From contig NC_013131.1 of NCBI RefSeq assembly GCF_000024025.1, forward strand, positions 7,766,229 to 7,830,228: a DNA stretch of 64,000 bases. Reading direction: 5' to 3'. This DNA comes from Catenulispora acidiphila DSM 44928 (GTDB lineage: Bacteria; Actinomycetota; Actinomycetes; Streptomycetales; Catenulisporaceae). The notes below the pieces were generated by a model. The model was not told where the DNA came from. It searched no databases and saw nothing but the letters and a program-made list of their open reading frames with translations. The position numbers and the translations under genes are program-made. Positions 8,806 to 17,900 of this stretch are shown one piece after another (the first letter of the stretch is position 1; each line of letters begins with the position of its first letter).

Positions 8806-10026
8806 CTAGACCGGGAACTCGATGTGCGGCAGCACGGACAGGCCCGGACCGTAGCGCGGCGGTATCGGCGGCTCGGCGCCGGCGGCCACCACCGGCGGCT
8901 CGACGAAGTCCACCTCCAGCTCGGACCGGTGCAATGCCACGACGTCGGCGGCAGCGGGCAATCCGGGCTGCTCCACCACCAGCAACGGCCGCTCCAACAC
9001 CGGCGCCAGCAGATCCAGCACGTTGTCGACCGGCGCTGGCGTCGGAGGCTGGTGCAGATCCAGCCCGGTCCACGGATCCTCCTTCGCCACCGCCGCCTGC
9101 CGCGCACGCCGATCAGCCGCCGCGACGGCGGTCGCAGCGGCGTGGATGGTGGCGATGACGTCGTCGGCGGTCTCGGGGACCGCGACGAGGGTCGAGGCGG
9201 AGGCGGCGGAGGCGGAGAGGTCGGTGGCGACGAGGTAGGGCGCGGTGGGGGTGTCGACGCTGCTTTCGGCGGCCGGCACGAGGTCGGTGGAGGTGGCGGA
9301 GGCGGCGGATTCAGACTCGACCGGCGAGTCATCGACAGGGTCGGTACCGGCCGGGTCGGGGTCGACAGGCTCGGTATCGGTCAGCTCGGGGTTGGCAGGA
9401 TCGATGTCGGCTGGCTCGGGGTCAGCAGGGTCGATGTCGGCGGGCTCGATGTCAGCCGGCTGAGTATCGGCAGACTCCTCAGCTATGGCCCGCTTGACCT
9501 CCGCCAGATCGAGCGAAACTGTGGCTGTCGCATCCGAGGCGGCGAGTCCTTCGGCGACGGCGCGCTTCACGGCCTCCACATCCAGGGCGACCGTCTCGGT
9601 CCCATTGGGGGGCAGGACGACCCGCTCCATCCCGACTGTGGGAGCCTCCGCATTCGAGCGCGGCACCGACTCGGCGGTCAGCTCGGCGGTGTCGTCCGAA
9701 TCCGCGCCGTCGCTCGCACTCGCCTCACCACCATCGCCCGCATCAGCGTCGGCGTCATCGCTCGAAGCATCATCGTCGTTCGTGCTCGTCGCAGCGCCAT
9801 TGCTCGCACTCGTGCCAGCACCGTTACCCGCACCCGCACCCGTAGCTCCCGCATCCACCGCTCCCGCATCCACCGCCGTGAAAGCAACCGTGTCCGCCTC
9901 CGCGATGCCCCTGCGCGGGGGCGTGGCGGCGGCGTCGAGGTCGACGGGAGGGAGTTCGCGGGTGTTCGCCGTCGCGGCGGTGGCGGCCGGGCGGGTGTGG
10001 TGGGGCGTCGGTTCGTTCAACAGCAT
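8806..10026 (-). CDS. Low-complexity acidic Ala/Asp/Pro-rich protein coupled to the TPR protein
   Basis: 406 residues. ATG at 10026 overlaps the stop of the upstream TPR gene as TGATG, implying translational coupling. Residues ~60-110 are Gly/Ala/Asp-rich. Two related helices follow (VALDVEAVKRAVAEGLAAS and VSLDLAEVKRAIAEES), then a run of PAD/PANP pentads (PADIEPADIDPADPEPADID), a helical segment (ADDVIATIHAAATAVAAADRR) and a Pro-rich tail ending SVLPHIEFPV. There is no signal peptide or membrane segment. I recognise no family. Partnership with the TPR protein is inferred from coupling only. The pentad block is encoded by ~15-bp DNA repeats around 9340-9470. Confidence 0.75.
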   Translation of the reverse strand: MLLNEPTPHHTRPAATAATANTRELPPVDLDAAATPPRRGIAEADTVAFTAVDAGAVDAGATGAGAGNGAGTSASNGAATSTNDDDASSDDADADAGDGGEASASDGADSDDTAELTAESVPRSNAEAPTVGMERVVLPPNGTETVALDVEAVKRAVAEGLAASDATATVSLDLAEVKRAIAEESADTQPADIEPADIDPADPEPADIDPANPELTDTEPVDPDPAGTDPVDDSPVESESAASATSTDLVPAAESSVDTPTAPYLVATDLSASAASASTLVAVPETADDVIATIHAAATAVAAADRRARQAAVAKEDPWTGLDLHQPPTPAPVDNVLDLLAPVLERPLLVVEQPGLPAAADVVALHRSELEVDFVEPPVVAAGAEPPIPPRYGPGLSVLPHIEFPV

Positions 10027-13000
10027 CAGGTGCTCGCGGGGTCTTCGGGGGCGGCGCTTCGGGCGTGGAGTTCTCGGAGTTCGTCGTCGTCGGGGTAGTG
10101 GTCCACTGTGCGCTTCAGGAGGGCGCGGGCTCGCGGGTAGCGGTGCCAGTGGAACGGTTGCATGCCTCCGGAGCGGGGGTCGTCGGGGCTGGGGACGCGC
10201 AGGTTCAGGGTGGTGGAGGCGTCGGGGTTGGCGTTGCCGGAGTCGAGGGCCTCGGCCTCCTCCAGCAGGGACGCGCACAGGCCGTAGTGGCGGGTCTCCC
10301 ACTGGAAGGTCGCCTCGTTCCTCCACAGTGCGGCCATCAGGTCCCGGAGTTCCTTCGTGTCGCGGTACGCCAGTGCGGTGCGCAGGCGGTGCGCGCGGTC
10401 GTTGAAGGGACGCTGGGTGCGCTCGTCCATGGCGTCGGCGATCAGGAGGGTCGCTATCACCCGCGGCGCCTCCAGGTCGGGGTCGCCGGTCCACGTCTTG
10501 TCGGCCAGCAGCCCCCACGTCATCCGGTCCACCGCCAGGGCACGGCGTCCACCGAGCGCCGCCGAGCACGCCAGCAGCTTCAGCGCGTACGACAGCCCGG
10601 CGTGGTACTCGGACTTCGAGCCGTCCATCTCGCTGAGTTCCTGCCACCACTGCACGGCTTCCAGCAGGTCGCCGTCGGGTCCGGGCTTGGTCAGCGCACC
10701 GGCTCGCTCGGCGAGCACGACCTCCAGCAGCGCCGCGGCTTCCTTGTCGTCCGGCCGCAGTTCGACGGCGCGCCGCGCGTGCGACAGCGCCAGCACGTAA
10801 TCCCGCACCTCGGAACGCAGTTCCCTGGTCCGCCGCATATGCGCGACACCCAGTTCTCTCTGCAACGCCGTGACATCCGGAGCGACGGACAAGGCGCGCT
10901 CCAACACATCCACCACGCTCTGCAACACGCTGACCGGCGCCGGCACGTCCCCGTCGCCAGAAGCAGGAGCAGAAGCAGAAGCAGCGCCACTGGCGCTGTC
11001 ACCAGTGGCACTCGCCGCCAGGCCCGACAAACCAGCCGCCGCGATGTTCACCGTCTTGGTCGCGTCGGCGATGAAAGCCGTGCTGGTCGCCGCCATGTTC
11101 ACGGTCGGCGTCGCGTCCACCGAAACCGGACGCTCCCCCTCCTCGGCACGCCGCATCAGCTCCCGCGCCGCGTTCAGCCCGGACTCGGCGGCGATCTCCA
11201 CCCACACGCCTTCGGGCTTGCGGTCCGGATCCAGCGACGCCGCCCGGGCTATGCACTCCAGCGCCGGCGCCCACTGCTCGTCCAGATGCAGCTCCATGCC
11301 CCGCATGACCAGCGTCTTGCGCAGCAGCGCGGTCCACGCCGCGTCGCGGTCGCTCTCGGCGACCGTGTCCAGCGCCGCGATGGCCGGCTCGAACTTGCTG
11401 TCCTCATACAGGAAGTGCTGCGGTCCCAAGGGCCCGTACAGCGCGGCGATCCGCACCGACTCGTCGTCCTCGGCGCCGTCGGAGTCCGCCGCGTGCGTGG
11501 CGTCGGCGAGTTCGCGCCACTCCGCGAGCGCAGGTGTCTCAGGCTGCTGACGCAGCAGCGCCTCCAGCGTCGGGCTGATCCGTATCGGACTCAAGGCGGG
11601 CAGGTCCGCCTCGCAGGCGAGCACGTCCATCCCGAGCCGCACGCTCCAGGCGTCCACCTCGTCGCCGCCCCGGTACGCCGCGAGGTCGGCGAACCGCAGG
11701 TCGTTCTTCAACTCGTCGATCAGCGTGCGCCGGGTCTGCTCGATCTGCCCGCGATCGGCTTCGACGTCGCCGACTCCGACGACCTGCGTCCAGAAGTCGG
11801 GCGCGTACAGCGCCGTCACCAGGCAGCCGATCGTCCACATCCAGTGCTCGTCCTTGTTTCCGGACCGAGCCAGCTGGTACGCGGACAACCCGAGCGCGTG
11901 CAGCAGCCGGGCGTTCGTCGGTTCCTCGCGCACCAAGGCGAGATACCCCGCGAACGCCTCTTCATGACGCCCCTCGTCAGCATGCTGACGCGCGGAGTAC
12001 TCCGACAGAGCCTCCAGCGCGGCCAGCGCCTCGGGCTGGTCCGGCTGGATCTGCAGCGCGCTGCGCAGATCGCCGAGCGCCCGGTAGGGCTCGCTCTTCT
12101 CGATCGCCGACGCCGCGCGCCGGATGAGCAGCTCGACGCGCTCGGTCTGCACGTCGGCGGGCAGCCGGACCAGCGCGCCGTCCAGGTCGCCGGCCTCGGC
12201 GCGCATCAGCGCGAGCTGGCGGCGCAGCGGCGGAGTCAGGGCACTGCTGACCAGGGCATCGGCCCACGACGTCAGCGTGCGCTCGGCCTCGTCCGGGACG
12301 CCGGCCTTGCGCGCGGCGTAAAGCAGCGATTGCAGTGCTGGTCCGGCGCACTTCTCGCATCGGTAGGAATTGAGCCCAGAAGGGCGGAAAAGGTGCGTCC
12401 GGCATCCTTCGCGTCCGCAGCCGGCACACGAGCCGACCGCGTCCTTCCCGCACTCGACGTCCGCGACCGCGACACACGGCAGCGGCGGCTCCTCGTCGTC
12501 GGGCTCGGCCTCCGCCGCCAGCCGCTCGGCGGCGACCAGCGGTCCGGCGTTGGCGATCTCCTGGATGTCCAGGCTCTGGGTGTCGTCGTCGCGGAGCTCG
12601 TAGCCGGTGTCCGCGCCGGAGTCCGCGTCGGCGTCGACATCCTGCGATGCGGCGGAGCCGTTGGCGATGTCGTTGCCCAGAAAGCGCTGGTACCACTGCA
12701 CGGCGTCGTACCAGTGCCCGGTCCGCTCGGCGTACAGCGCACGCGCCCGGGCGACCGCCGGGTCGCAGTCCGGGTCCTCGGGCAGTTCGGCGAGCAGCGT
12801 CTCGGCGTCCTCGATCCGGTCGTCCAGCAACGCCGCCACAGCCAGGTGGCAGCGGTCGCGCATCCGGCCGTCGGGAGCGAGGAACGTCTCCAGGTCGGTC
12901 GTGGTGCCGCCGGCCAGGTCGACCAGCGCCCGCAGCCGGTTCTGCCGGCCGCGCGTGCCGTCGCCGCGCCAGTCGGTCGGCATCGAGGCGGCCAGGTCGA

Positions 13001-14462
13001 GCGCGACGGCCGCTTTCTCCCGGTTGTCGGGTATCTCCCGTCCGGACATCAGCATCCAGGCGGCCTCGCGCAGCGCGGCTTCCCGCAGCGCTATCCGGTG
13101 CTCGATGACCTCCGGCGAGTCCAGATACGCGATCTGCCACTGCAACCGCGCGGCGGTCGGGTCGCTGCCGAGGCGCTTGCGCGCTTCGCGATCCCGCGCC
13201 ACGGCGGTCCAGTCCCGCAGTTCGGTGGTGCCGAGCCGGTCCCAGGTGTCGATGGCGCCGGCCGGGTTGTTGGCACGCAGCTGCGCCAAGCCGTAGTGGA
13301 ACGTGGCCATGCCGCCCCAGTAGGACGACTGTCCGGACTCCGGCTCCAGCAGGCCTTGCGCCTCTTTGCGGCGTCCGGCGGCCAGCAGTACGGCACCGAG
13401 CCGAATGCGCGCGGCGCGCGAATGCGCGTCGTGCCGCAGCGCCGCCTGGTAGTGCGCGATCGCCTCGGCGGGGCGTCCGGACTGCTCGCGCAGCAGCGCC
13501 AAGCCGAGCCGTGCCGGGGCGAAGGCCGCCTCGACCGCCAGGGAGTTGCTGAAGTGGTTCCACGCCAAATCGTCGGCGCCGAGTTGCACGGCGAGCCGGC
13601 CCAGCGAGTAGTGGATGCGCGGATCCTGCGGCGCGTACTGCGAGGCGGTGCGCAGGTCGGTCTCGGCCTGGTCGGTGCGCCCCATCTGCTGGTGCGCCAG
13701 CCCGCGGAACAGCAGCGCCTCGGGGCGCAGCCAGGCTCCGCGCGACCACGGCGAAGCCGGGCCGGTGCCGCGGCGGAACGCCTCGTCGTAGGCGGAGATC
13801 GCGTCGTCGTAGCGCAGCAGGGTGCTGAGCTGGATGCCCCAGCGGAACCACAGCTCGCCGCTGCCGCCGGGCACGGCGGCGGCGAGCAGGTCCTCGGCCT
13901 CCTTCACCCGGCCGTCGCGGCGCATCATCGTGGTCAGCGCCAGCACCGGCCAGTCCACGCCGGGCAGCGCGGCCAGCGCGGCGCGCGCGGTGGCCTCGCG
14001 CTGCGCGGTGGGTCCGGTGGTGCAGGCCTTCTGCAGCCACATGACGGTGCGGATGGCTGTGTCCTCATCACCCGGCTCCAGGCCGTAGGTGATCGCCTTC
14101 AGGAAGTCGATGATCGGCTTGAGGTCGCCGTCCTCGGCGCGCAGCCGCTCCTCGGCGAACTGCCGCACAAGCCAGCGCGGCAGCTGCCGGAAGGGCTCGG
14201 TCAGCAGCGGGTAGGCCTCGCGGAAGCGCGCCATGGCGTCGGTGAAGATACCCAGCGCCAGAATGGTCTCGGCCTCGCCGAGCAATGCCAGACCGCGATA
14301 GTGCTGCAGGTCTTCGGGCACGGAGGACAGACGGCGGGCCAGGCGCGCGTATCGGTCGCGAGCCCGCTCCTGCTGACCCACAGCCGCCAGGTCCTCCGCC
14401 TTAGCGAACTCCTGGGTGATCCACTGCGGGTCCGTCCCTCGTCCACGCCCCAGCAAGGCCAC
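10026..14462 (-). CDS. Very large TPR-repeat protein with a central zinc-finger-like cysteine cluster
   Basis: 1478 residues (MALLGRGRGTDPQWITQEFA). Residues 1-600 consist of tetratricopeptide-type helix pairs (DLRTASQYAPQDPRIHYSLG, AEAIAHYQAALRHDAHSRAA). Around residues 668-715 a cysteine/histidine cluster appears (ECGKDAVGSCAGC, GREGCRTHLF, YRCEKCAG) with B-box or ribbon-like spacing that could bind one or two zincs. A second TPR array covers ~720-1120 and, after a Ser/Ala-rich linker near 1150 (SASGAASASAPASGDG), ~1170-1450. No membrane segment. TPRs mediate protein contacts, so a scaffold or co-chaperone role is plausible but unproven. Transcribed with the downstream low-complexity gene through a one-base overlap. 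Confidence 0.85.
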   Translation of the reverse strand: MALLGRGRGTDPQWITQEFAKAEDLAAVGQQERARDRYARLARRLSSVPEDLQHYRGLALLGEAETILALGIFTDAMARFREAYPLLTEPFRQLPRWLVRQFAEERLRAEDGDLKPIIDFLKAITYGLEPGDEDTAIRTVMWLQKACTTGPTAQREATARAALAALPGVDWPVLALTTMMRRDGRVKEAEDLLAAAVPGGSGELWFRWGIQLSTLLRYDDAISAYDEAFRRGTGPASPWSRGAWLRPEALLFRGLAHQQMGRTDQAETDLRTASQYAPQDPRIHYSLGRLAVQLGADDLAWNHFSNSLAVEAAFAPARLGLALLREQSGRPAEAIAHYQAALRHDAHSRAARIRLGAVLLAAGRRKEAQGLLEPESGQSSYWGGMATFHYGLAQLRANNPAGAIDTWDRLGTTELRDWTAVARDREARKRLGSDPTAARLQWQIAYLDSPEVIEHRIALREAALREAAWMLMSGREIPDNREKAAVALDLAASMPTDWRGDGTRGRQNRLRALVDLAGGTTTDLETFLAPDGRMRDRCHLAVAALLDDRIEDAETLLAELPEDPDCDPAVARARALYAERTGHWYDAVQWYQRFLGNDIANGSAASQDVDADADSGADTGYELRDDDTQSLDIQEIANAGPLVAAERLAAEAEPDDEEPPLPCVAVADVECGKDAVGSCAGCGREGCRTHLFRPSGLNSYRCEKCAGPALQSLLYAARKAGVPDEAERTLTSWADALVSSALTPPLRRQLALMRAEAGDLDGALVRLPADVQTERVELLIRRAASAIEKSEPYRALGDLRSALQIQPDQPEALAALEALSEYSARQHADEGRHEEAFAGYLALVREEPTNARLLHALGLSAYQLARSGNKDEHWMWTIGCLVTALYAPDFWTQVVGVGDVEADRGQIEQTRRTLIDELKNDLRFADLAAYRGGDEVDAWSVRLGMDVLACEADLPALSPIRISPTLEALLRQQPETPALAEWRELADATHAADSDGAEDDESVRIAALYGPLGPQHFLYEDSKFEPAIAALDTVAESDRDAAWTALLRKTLVMRGMELHLDEQWAPALECIARAASLDPDRKPEGVWVEIAAESGLNAARELMRRAEEGERPVSVDATPTVNMAATSTAFIADATKTVNIAAAGLSGLAASATGDSASGAASASAPASGDGDVPAPVSVLQSVVDVLERALSVAPDVTALQRELGVAHMRRTRELRSEVRDYVLALSHARRAVELRPDDKEAAALLEVVLAERAGALTKPGPDGDLLEAVQWWQELSEMDGSKSEYHAGLSYALKLLACSAALGGRRALAVDRMTWGLLADKTWTGDPDLEAPRVIATLLIADAMDERTQRPFNDRAHRLRTALAYRDTKELRDLMAALWRNEATFQWETRHYGLCASLLEEAEALDSGNANPDASTTLNLRVPSPDDPRSGGMQPFHWHRYPRARALLKRTVDHYPDDDELRELHARSAAPEDPAST

Positions 14463-14776
14463 ACCGTCCCATCAAACCCGTATCGCTGCCTACAGCTTGA
14501 CACAAGCGCGCCCGCCCGCGCCGGGCTAGATGTCACCCGGTGCGCACCGACCAGTTGTTTTCTCCTGGCGGTGCAACGCAGTTCACCCGGGCTCCATCCC
14601 AAGATCACCCGGCGTGTGCGCGCTGTGCCCCTTCGCTGTCCTCCGACGAGGCCGTATACCCCGTAACGACGCGGTGATCGTCGTCGAGGTTCCTCTATCG
14701 GAGGGCCGGAGGCAATTTTGACTCGGTTTTGACGAACAAAACGGGCCGATACGTCAGACCTTGATGGTCATGCTCT
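14463..14776. other. Intergenic region without a gene
   Basis: 314 bp between the start of the TPR gene and the end of the SnoaL-like gene. It must hold the promoter of the leftward TPR operon. I see no convincing -10/-35 pair, structured RNA or repeat; an A/T-richer patch lies at 14712-14745. Confidence 0.5.
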
Positions 14777-15211
14777 TCAGTGCTTGATCTCGGGGATCAG
14801 CCCCAGCTGCCGCATCTGAGCTGCGGTGTCGACGACTCCCCAGGTCTGCGCGATCCGCCCGGACTCGTCCAGGCGCACGATGAAGATCTCGTTGTAGGTG
14901 ATCTTCTTCCCGGTCGGTTCGACTCCCATGTATGTCCCCCGATGCGTTCCCGTGACGACGTTGCGGTAGACGATCTTGTCTCCGTCGACGAGCCGGTCCT
15001 CGGTCTCGATGTGCAGATCGGGGAAGGCGGACAGCAGGATCCGGAAGACGACCTTCTGCGCCTCGACGCCGCTGACCGGGAGCTTCAGCGGAGTGCTCAG
15101 GATCATGTCGGGCGCGCAGACTTCGTCGATCAGCTTCAGGGCGAGATCGAGTTCTCCGTTGTTGACGGCGGCCTGGACGCGGTCGAGGGCGGAGAGGTTG
15201 TCGGTGGTCAT
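14777..15211 (-). CDS. SnoaL-like / ester-cyclase-family protein
   Basis: 144 residues, start ATG 15211 with AGGAG six bases upstream. The sequence fits the SnoaL-like NTF2 fold: an N-terminal helix (VQAAVNNGELDLALKLIDEV), AFPDLHIETEDRLVDGDKIV in the middle and GTHRGTYMGVEPTGKKITYN before the final strands, ending GRIAQTWGVVDTAAQMRQLG. Family members include polyketide cyclases and many uncharacterised small-molecule enzymes; substrate cannot be inferred, and there is no biosynthetic cluster nearby. About 100 bp downstream of the PHP hydrolase on the same strand, but separated from it by a hairpin. Confidence 0.82.
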   Translation of the reverse strand: MTTDNLSALDRVQAAVNNGELDLALKLIDEVCAPDMILSTPLKLPVSGVEAQKVVFRILLSAFPDLHIETEDRLVDGDKIVYRNVVTGTHRGTYMGVEPTGKKITYNEIFIVRLDESGRIAQTWGVVDTAAQMRQLGLIPEIKH

Positions 15212-15273
15212 GGTGCGCTCCTTGGCGTCTTGATCGGTGGGTGGTTCCCCTTACCGGGACGAGGGAGCGCCGC

Positions 15274-15304
15274 CGGCGGTGACATGCCGCGCATGCCACC
15301 GCCG
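15274..15304 (-). terminator. Hairpin after the PHP hydrolase gene
   Basis: Stem CGGCGGTG / CACCGCCG extended past one mismatch by CATGC / GCATG around a CGC loop, 11 bp beyond the PHP gene's stop. There is no T-run, so it may act as a weak or GC-type terminator. Confidence 0.55.
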
Positions 15305-15314
15305 AACGAGCAGG

Positions 15315-16940
15315 TCAGCCGGTTTCCTTCAGGAACACCGGGTTGGTCAGCGCGGCCATCGGGCCGAACAGCAGCGCGTCGCCCATCGTGTTGCCCTGCC
15401 CCGGCGTGCCGTCGGCCATGGGGTGGCGGACCTCGGCGCGGACGTAGGCGGCCAGCGAGGGCGTGGTGCGCCAGACGACGACGCCGTCGCCGGCGGCGTC
15501 CAGCGACTGCTGGAACATCTGCCCCTCGTCGGTGATCAGGCGGACGGTGCCGTTGGGGACGCCGTGCACCTCCAGCCGGACGTCGACCGGAGCCTGCGCC
15601 GAGGCCTTGAGCGTCTCGCCGACACCGGCCTGCTTTCCGGCGCCGGTGACGGTGAAGTCCAGCGTCACCGCACTGGATTCGGCGATCCAGGTGCGGCCGG
15701 CGCGCAGACCGTCCATCAACGCGTCGGTGCGCAAGTCGTCGGCATAGACGACGTTGTGCGGCAGACCGATCACCTGCGGCTCGCTGTGCGCGTCGCTGTT
15801 GCCCACGGCCGGAAGCCAGCGCTTTCCGGAGCGGACCGCCTCGCCGAGCTTCTGGTCCCAGGTGCTGACGGCGTGTTCGTCGTCGTACGTCCAGGGACCG
15901 GTCCACACCTCGGTGACGTCGGCGTCGTCGAACCCGAACTTCCACTGGCAGGCGACGTAGGCGCAGTACATGTGCGCCGGCGCGACCAGACCGCCGTGCT
16001 TGCGCACCTCGCGGGCGAAGCGCGGGAAGGCGTCGTCGCGGTTGCGGTAGCGCCAGTCGATCCACTCCCCGGCCGGCAGGCCCATCGCGACCCAGTGGCC
16101 GTTGCGGGTGGTGATCTCCTCTCCGGTGATGATCAGCAGATCCGGGCCGGCGTACTGACCCCAGACGCCGTGCGAGGAAGAAGTGTTGTGGTCGGTGGAG
16201 ACCATGAAGTCCAGCTTCGCCGCGCGGGCGCCGGCGGCGACCTCGCCGGGCAGCCGCTTGCCGTCGGAGTAGACGGTGTGCAGGTGGCAGTCGCCGCGGT
16301 ACCAGGACCGGCCGCGGCCCTTGGCTCGGGTCGGCGGGTAGTTCGGGACGAACGGGGTGCCCGGCTTGCCGTAGGTCAGGGTGACCTGGACCTGGTAGTT
16401 CATGCCGACCTGCGCGACCTGGTACGGACCCAGGGCGATGTGCCACGTGCCCTTGTTCACCGGACCGGGCAGGTAGCCGGGCGTCGCCTCGCTGGCGCTG
16501 ATCGAGAACGCCGTCCGGAAACCGCCGGACCAGCCGCGGAAACCGGGACCGCCCAAGGCGATGCCGCGCTCGTCGAAGACGCCGATGTCGCAGGAGTTCG
16601 TCTTGTCGCCGGCGGTCACCGCGGGGTGGTCGTAGGAGTAGGAGACGTCGATCTGCTTCACCCCGGCCGGGATCACCACCGGCAGGTAGACGAAGTCGGC
16701 GGCGCCGGTCTCGAGGTGGCCGGTGATGGTCTGGGAGACCTGCGTGCCGTCGGCGGGAGTGCCGGAGGCGAAGCCGTCGCTCTTGTCGGCGGCGTGGGCG
16801 AAGGTCATGGGACCCAGGGTGAGCGCCGCGGTCGCGGCACCGACCGTCAGGACGCCCCGGCGGGACAGACCCGCTGCGGAGGGGTCGGCCGACTCGGGCA
16901 GCGGAGCAGCGTTGTGCTCGCAATAGCCATCAGTGCACAT
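15315..16940 (-). CDS. Tat-exported PHP-domain metallohydrolase (CehA/McbA type)
   Basis: 541 residues. A twin-arginine leader (LSRRGVLTVGAATAALT) ends near AHAADKS. Residues ~60-210 form a beta-sandwich. The PHP domain begins at GDCHLHTVYSDGKRLPGEV with the metal-binding HxH, followed by LDFMVSTDHNTSSSH, LLIITGEEITTRNGH and WLPAVGNSDAHSEPQVIG, the usual order of metal ligands. A C-terminal beta domain follows. PHP phosphoesterases use two or three metals to hydrolyse phosphate esters; CehA/McbA relatives cleave carbamates and glycerophosphodiesters. The true substrate is unknown. A short cysteine-bearing stretch (MCTDGYCEH) precedes the Tat motif. Confidence 0.87.
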   Translation of the reverse strand: MCTDGYCEHNAAPLPESADPSAAGLSRRGVLTVGAATAALTLGPMTFAHAADKSDGFASGTPADGTQVSQTITGHLETGAADFVYLPVVIPAGVKQIDVSYSYDHPAVTAGDKTNSCDIGVFDERGIALGGPGFRGWSGGFRTAFSISASEATPGYLPGPVNKGTWHIALGPYQVAQVGMNYQVQVTLTYGKPGTPFVPNYPPTRAKGRGRSWYRGDCHLHTVYSDGKRLPGEVAAGARAAKLDFMVSTDHNTSSSHGVWGQYAGPDLLIITGEEITTRNGHWVAMGLPAGEWIDWRYRNRDDAFPRFAREVRKHGGLVAPAHMYCAYVACQWKFGFDDADVTEVWTGPWTYDDEHAVSTWDQKLGEAVRSGKRWLPAVGNSDAHSEPQVIGLPHNVVYADDLRTDALMDGLRAGRTWIAESSAVTLDFTVTGAGKQAGVGETLKASAQAPVDVRLEVHGVPNGTVRLITDEGQMFQQSLDAAGDGVVVWRTTPSLAAYVRAEVRHPMADGTPGQGNTMGDALLFGPMAALTNPVFLKETG

Positions 16941-17027
16941 GGTTTCCGACCATCGGCGACGCCGGTGAACCAGGCGTGAGCGTCAAGAGAAAGGTTGGAA
17001 CGTCCCGCCCCGCACCGGGCAGTACGG

Positions 17028-17528
17028 CTAGCCGAGCCGGAGTCCGGGATGGTCCGGGGAGTCCGGATAGGTGTCCGACACGGCTTCGGTCAGCGCGCGC
17101 AGGCTGTGCACCAGTCCCGCACGCTCGGCCGGTGTCAGCCTGCCGACCAGGGCGGTCACCTCCTCCGAGCGCCGGTCCATGACGCGGTGCACCAGGTCGC
17201 ACCCGGTCTCGGTGAGGCTGAGGAGCTGTTCGCGGCGGCTGGCCGGATTCGGCTGGCGCTCCAGCAGGTCGGCCGCGGCGAGGCGGTCGGCCATGCGCAG
17301 GACGGTCGAGGGGTTCACGCCGAGTTCGGCGGCCAGGTCGCTCTGCTTCATCGGCGGGCGGTCGGCCAGGACCACCAGGGTGCGCAGCTGCGGCAGGGTC
17401 AGCGAGTCGTCGACGTCGGCCAGGGCGCGCGCGGACATGCCGACGATCATGCGGGAGGCCGCCAGGACGGCGGCCACGACTTCCTGCGTGTCGGCTTCCG
17501 GTGTGGCGGGGTGAATGTCCGGCTGCAC
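17028..17528 (-). CDS. MarR-family transcriptional regulator
   Basis: 166 residues from GTG 17528. Winged helix-turn-helix typical of MarR: LTLPQLRTLVVLADRPPMKQ, SDLAAELGVNPSTVLRMADR (recognition helix) and LLERQPNPASRREQLLSLTE (wing with the conserved Asp/Arg-like region), flanked by N- and C-terminal dimerisation helices. MarR proteins usually repress themselves and a divergent gene and are released by small aromatic or oxidising ligands. The 23-bp perfect palindrome at 17562-17584 lies 34 bp upstream and the divergent zinc-ribbon gene follows, so this is the probable regulated pair. Confidence 0.92.
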   Translation of the reverse strand: MQPDIHPATPEADTQEVVAAVLAASRMIVGMSARALADVDDSLTLPQLRTLVVLADRPPMKQSDLAAELGVNPSTVLRMADRLAAADLLERQPNPASRREQLLSLTETGCDLVHRVMDRRSEEVTALVGRLTPAERAGLVHSLRALTEAVSDTYPDSPDHPGLRLG

Positions 17529-17561
17529 ACCCTGAAGCTACCGCATTGCCGCCGTAGACTG

Positions 17562-17584
17562 AACCATTGCATAATGCAATGGTT
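17562..17584. promoter_or_regulatory. 23-bp perfect palindrome, probable MarR operator
   Basis: Two 11-bp arms AACCATTGCAT and ATGCAATGGTT around a single central A. The core TTGCAT-A-ATGCAA resembles known MarR-family operators (TTGC...GCAA). It lies in the 89-bp space between the MarR start and the divergent GTG at 17618, well placed to control both. Confidence 0.8.
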
Positions 17585-17617
17585 GAGGGGGGACCGCACC
17601 ATGGGGAGGACGACGCC

Positions 17618-17878
17618 GTGGAGGAAGCACCTATCCGGGAGTCCTACTCCTTCCTGTGCCAGGCCTGTGGGCATGGGTGGCAGGAGGTCTATGAGATCCG
17701 GCGCGTGCACGACAGCCGCGGGCTCATCCAGTCTGCCTTCTTCCTCAACGGACGGCGTACTCCCTCGCCCTTGACCCAGGGGCGGTGTGCCGTCTGCGCG
17801 AGCGCACGGGTGCTGGTCACGCAGCGCACTCGGGGGCGCCGTCCGCGAGGCGGCGCGATGATGGAGGTGTCTCCATAA
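17618..17878 (+). CDS. Small zinc-ribbon-like protein divergent from MarR
   Basis: 86 residues from GTG 17618, chosen because GGGGAGG lies 8 bases upstream; the frame is open back to a TTG and an ATG inside the palindrome, which would be poor starts. The sequence has CQACGHGWQEVYEIR near the N-terminus and CAVCASARVLVTQR later, i.e. a four-cysteine zinc ribbon split by a ~40-residue loop, and an Arg-rich tail (RTRGRRPRGG). No catalytic motif. Likely controlled by the adjacent MarR protein; function unknown. The next gene begins 22 bp downstream on the same strand. Confidence 0.72.
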   Translation: MEEAPIRESYSFLCQACGHGWQEVYEIRRVHDSRGLIQSAFFLNGRRTPSPLTQGRCAVCASARVLVTQRTRGRRPRGGAMMEVSP

Positions 17879-17900
17879 GCGCGAGGAATGGGAGATCGAG

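Noticed and set aside
10065..14666. A 1533-residue open frame on the plus strand opposite the TPR gene
   Set aside because: It is rich in Arg/Gln/Val/His with no domains, as expected for the antisense frame of a GC-rich gene; the minus strand has TPR motifs, a cysteine cluster and a coupled downstream gene.
17567..17617. TTG or ATG starts for the zinc-ribbon protein inside the palindrome
   Set aside because: No ribosome site precedes them, they would lie within the presumed operator, and GTG 17618 has GGGGAGG at correct spacing.
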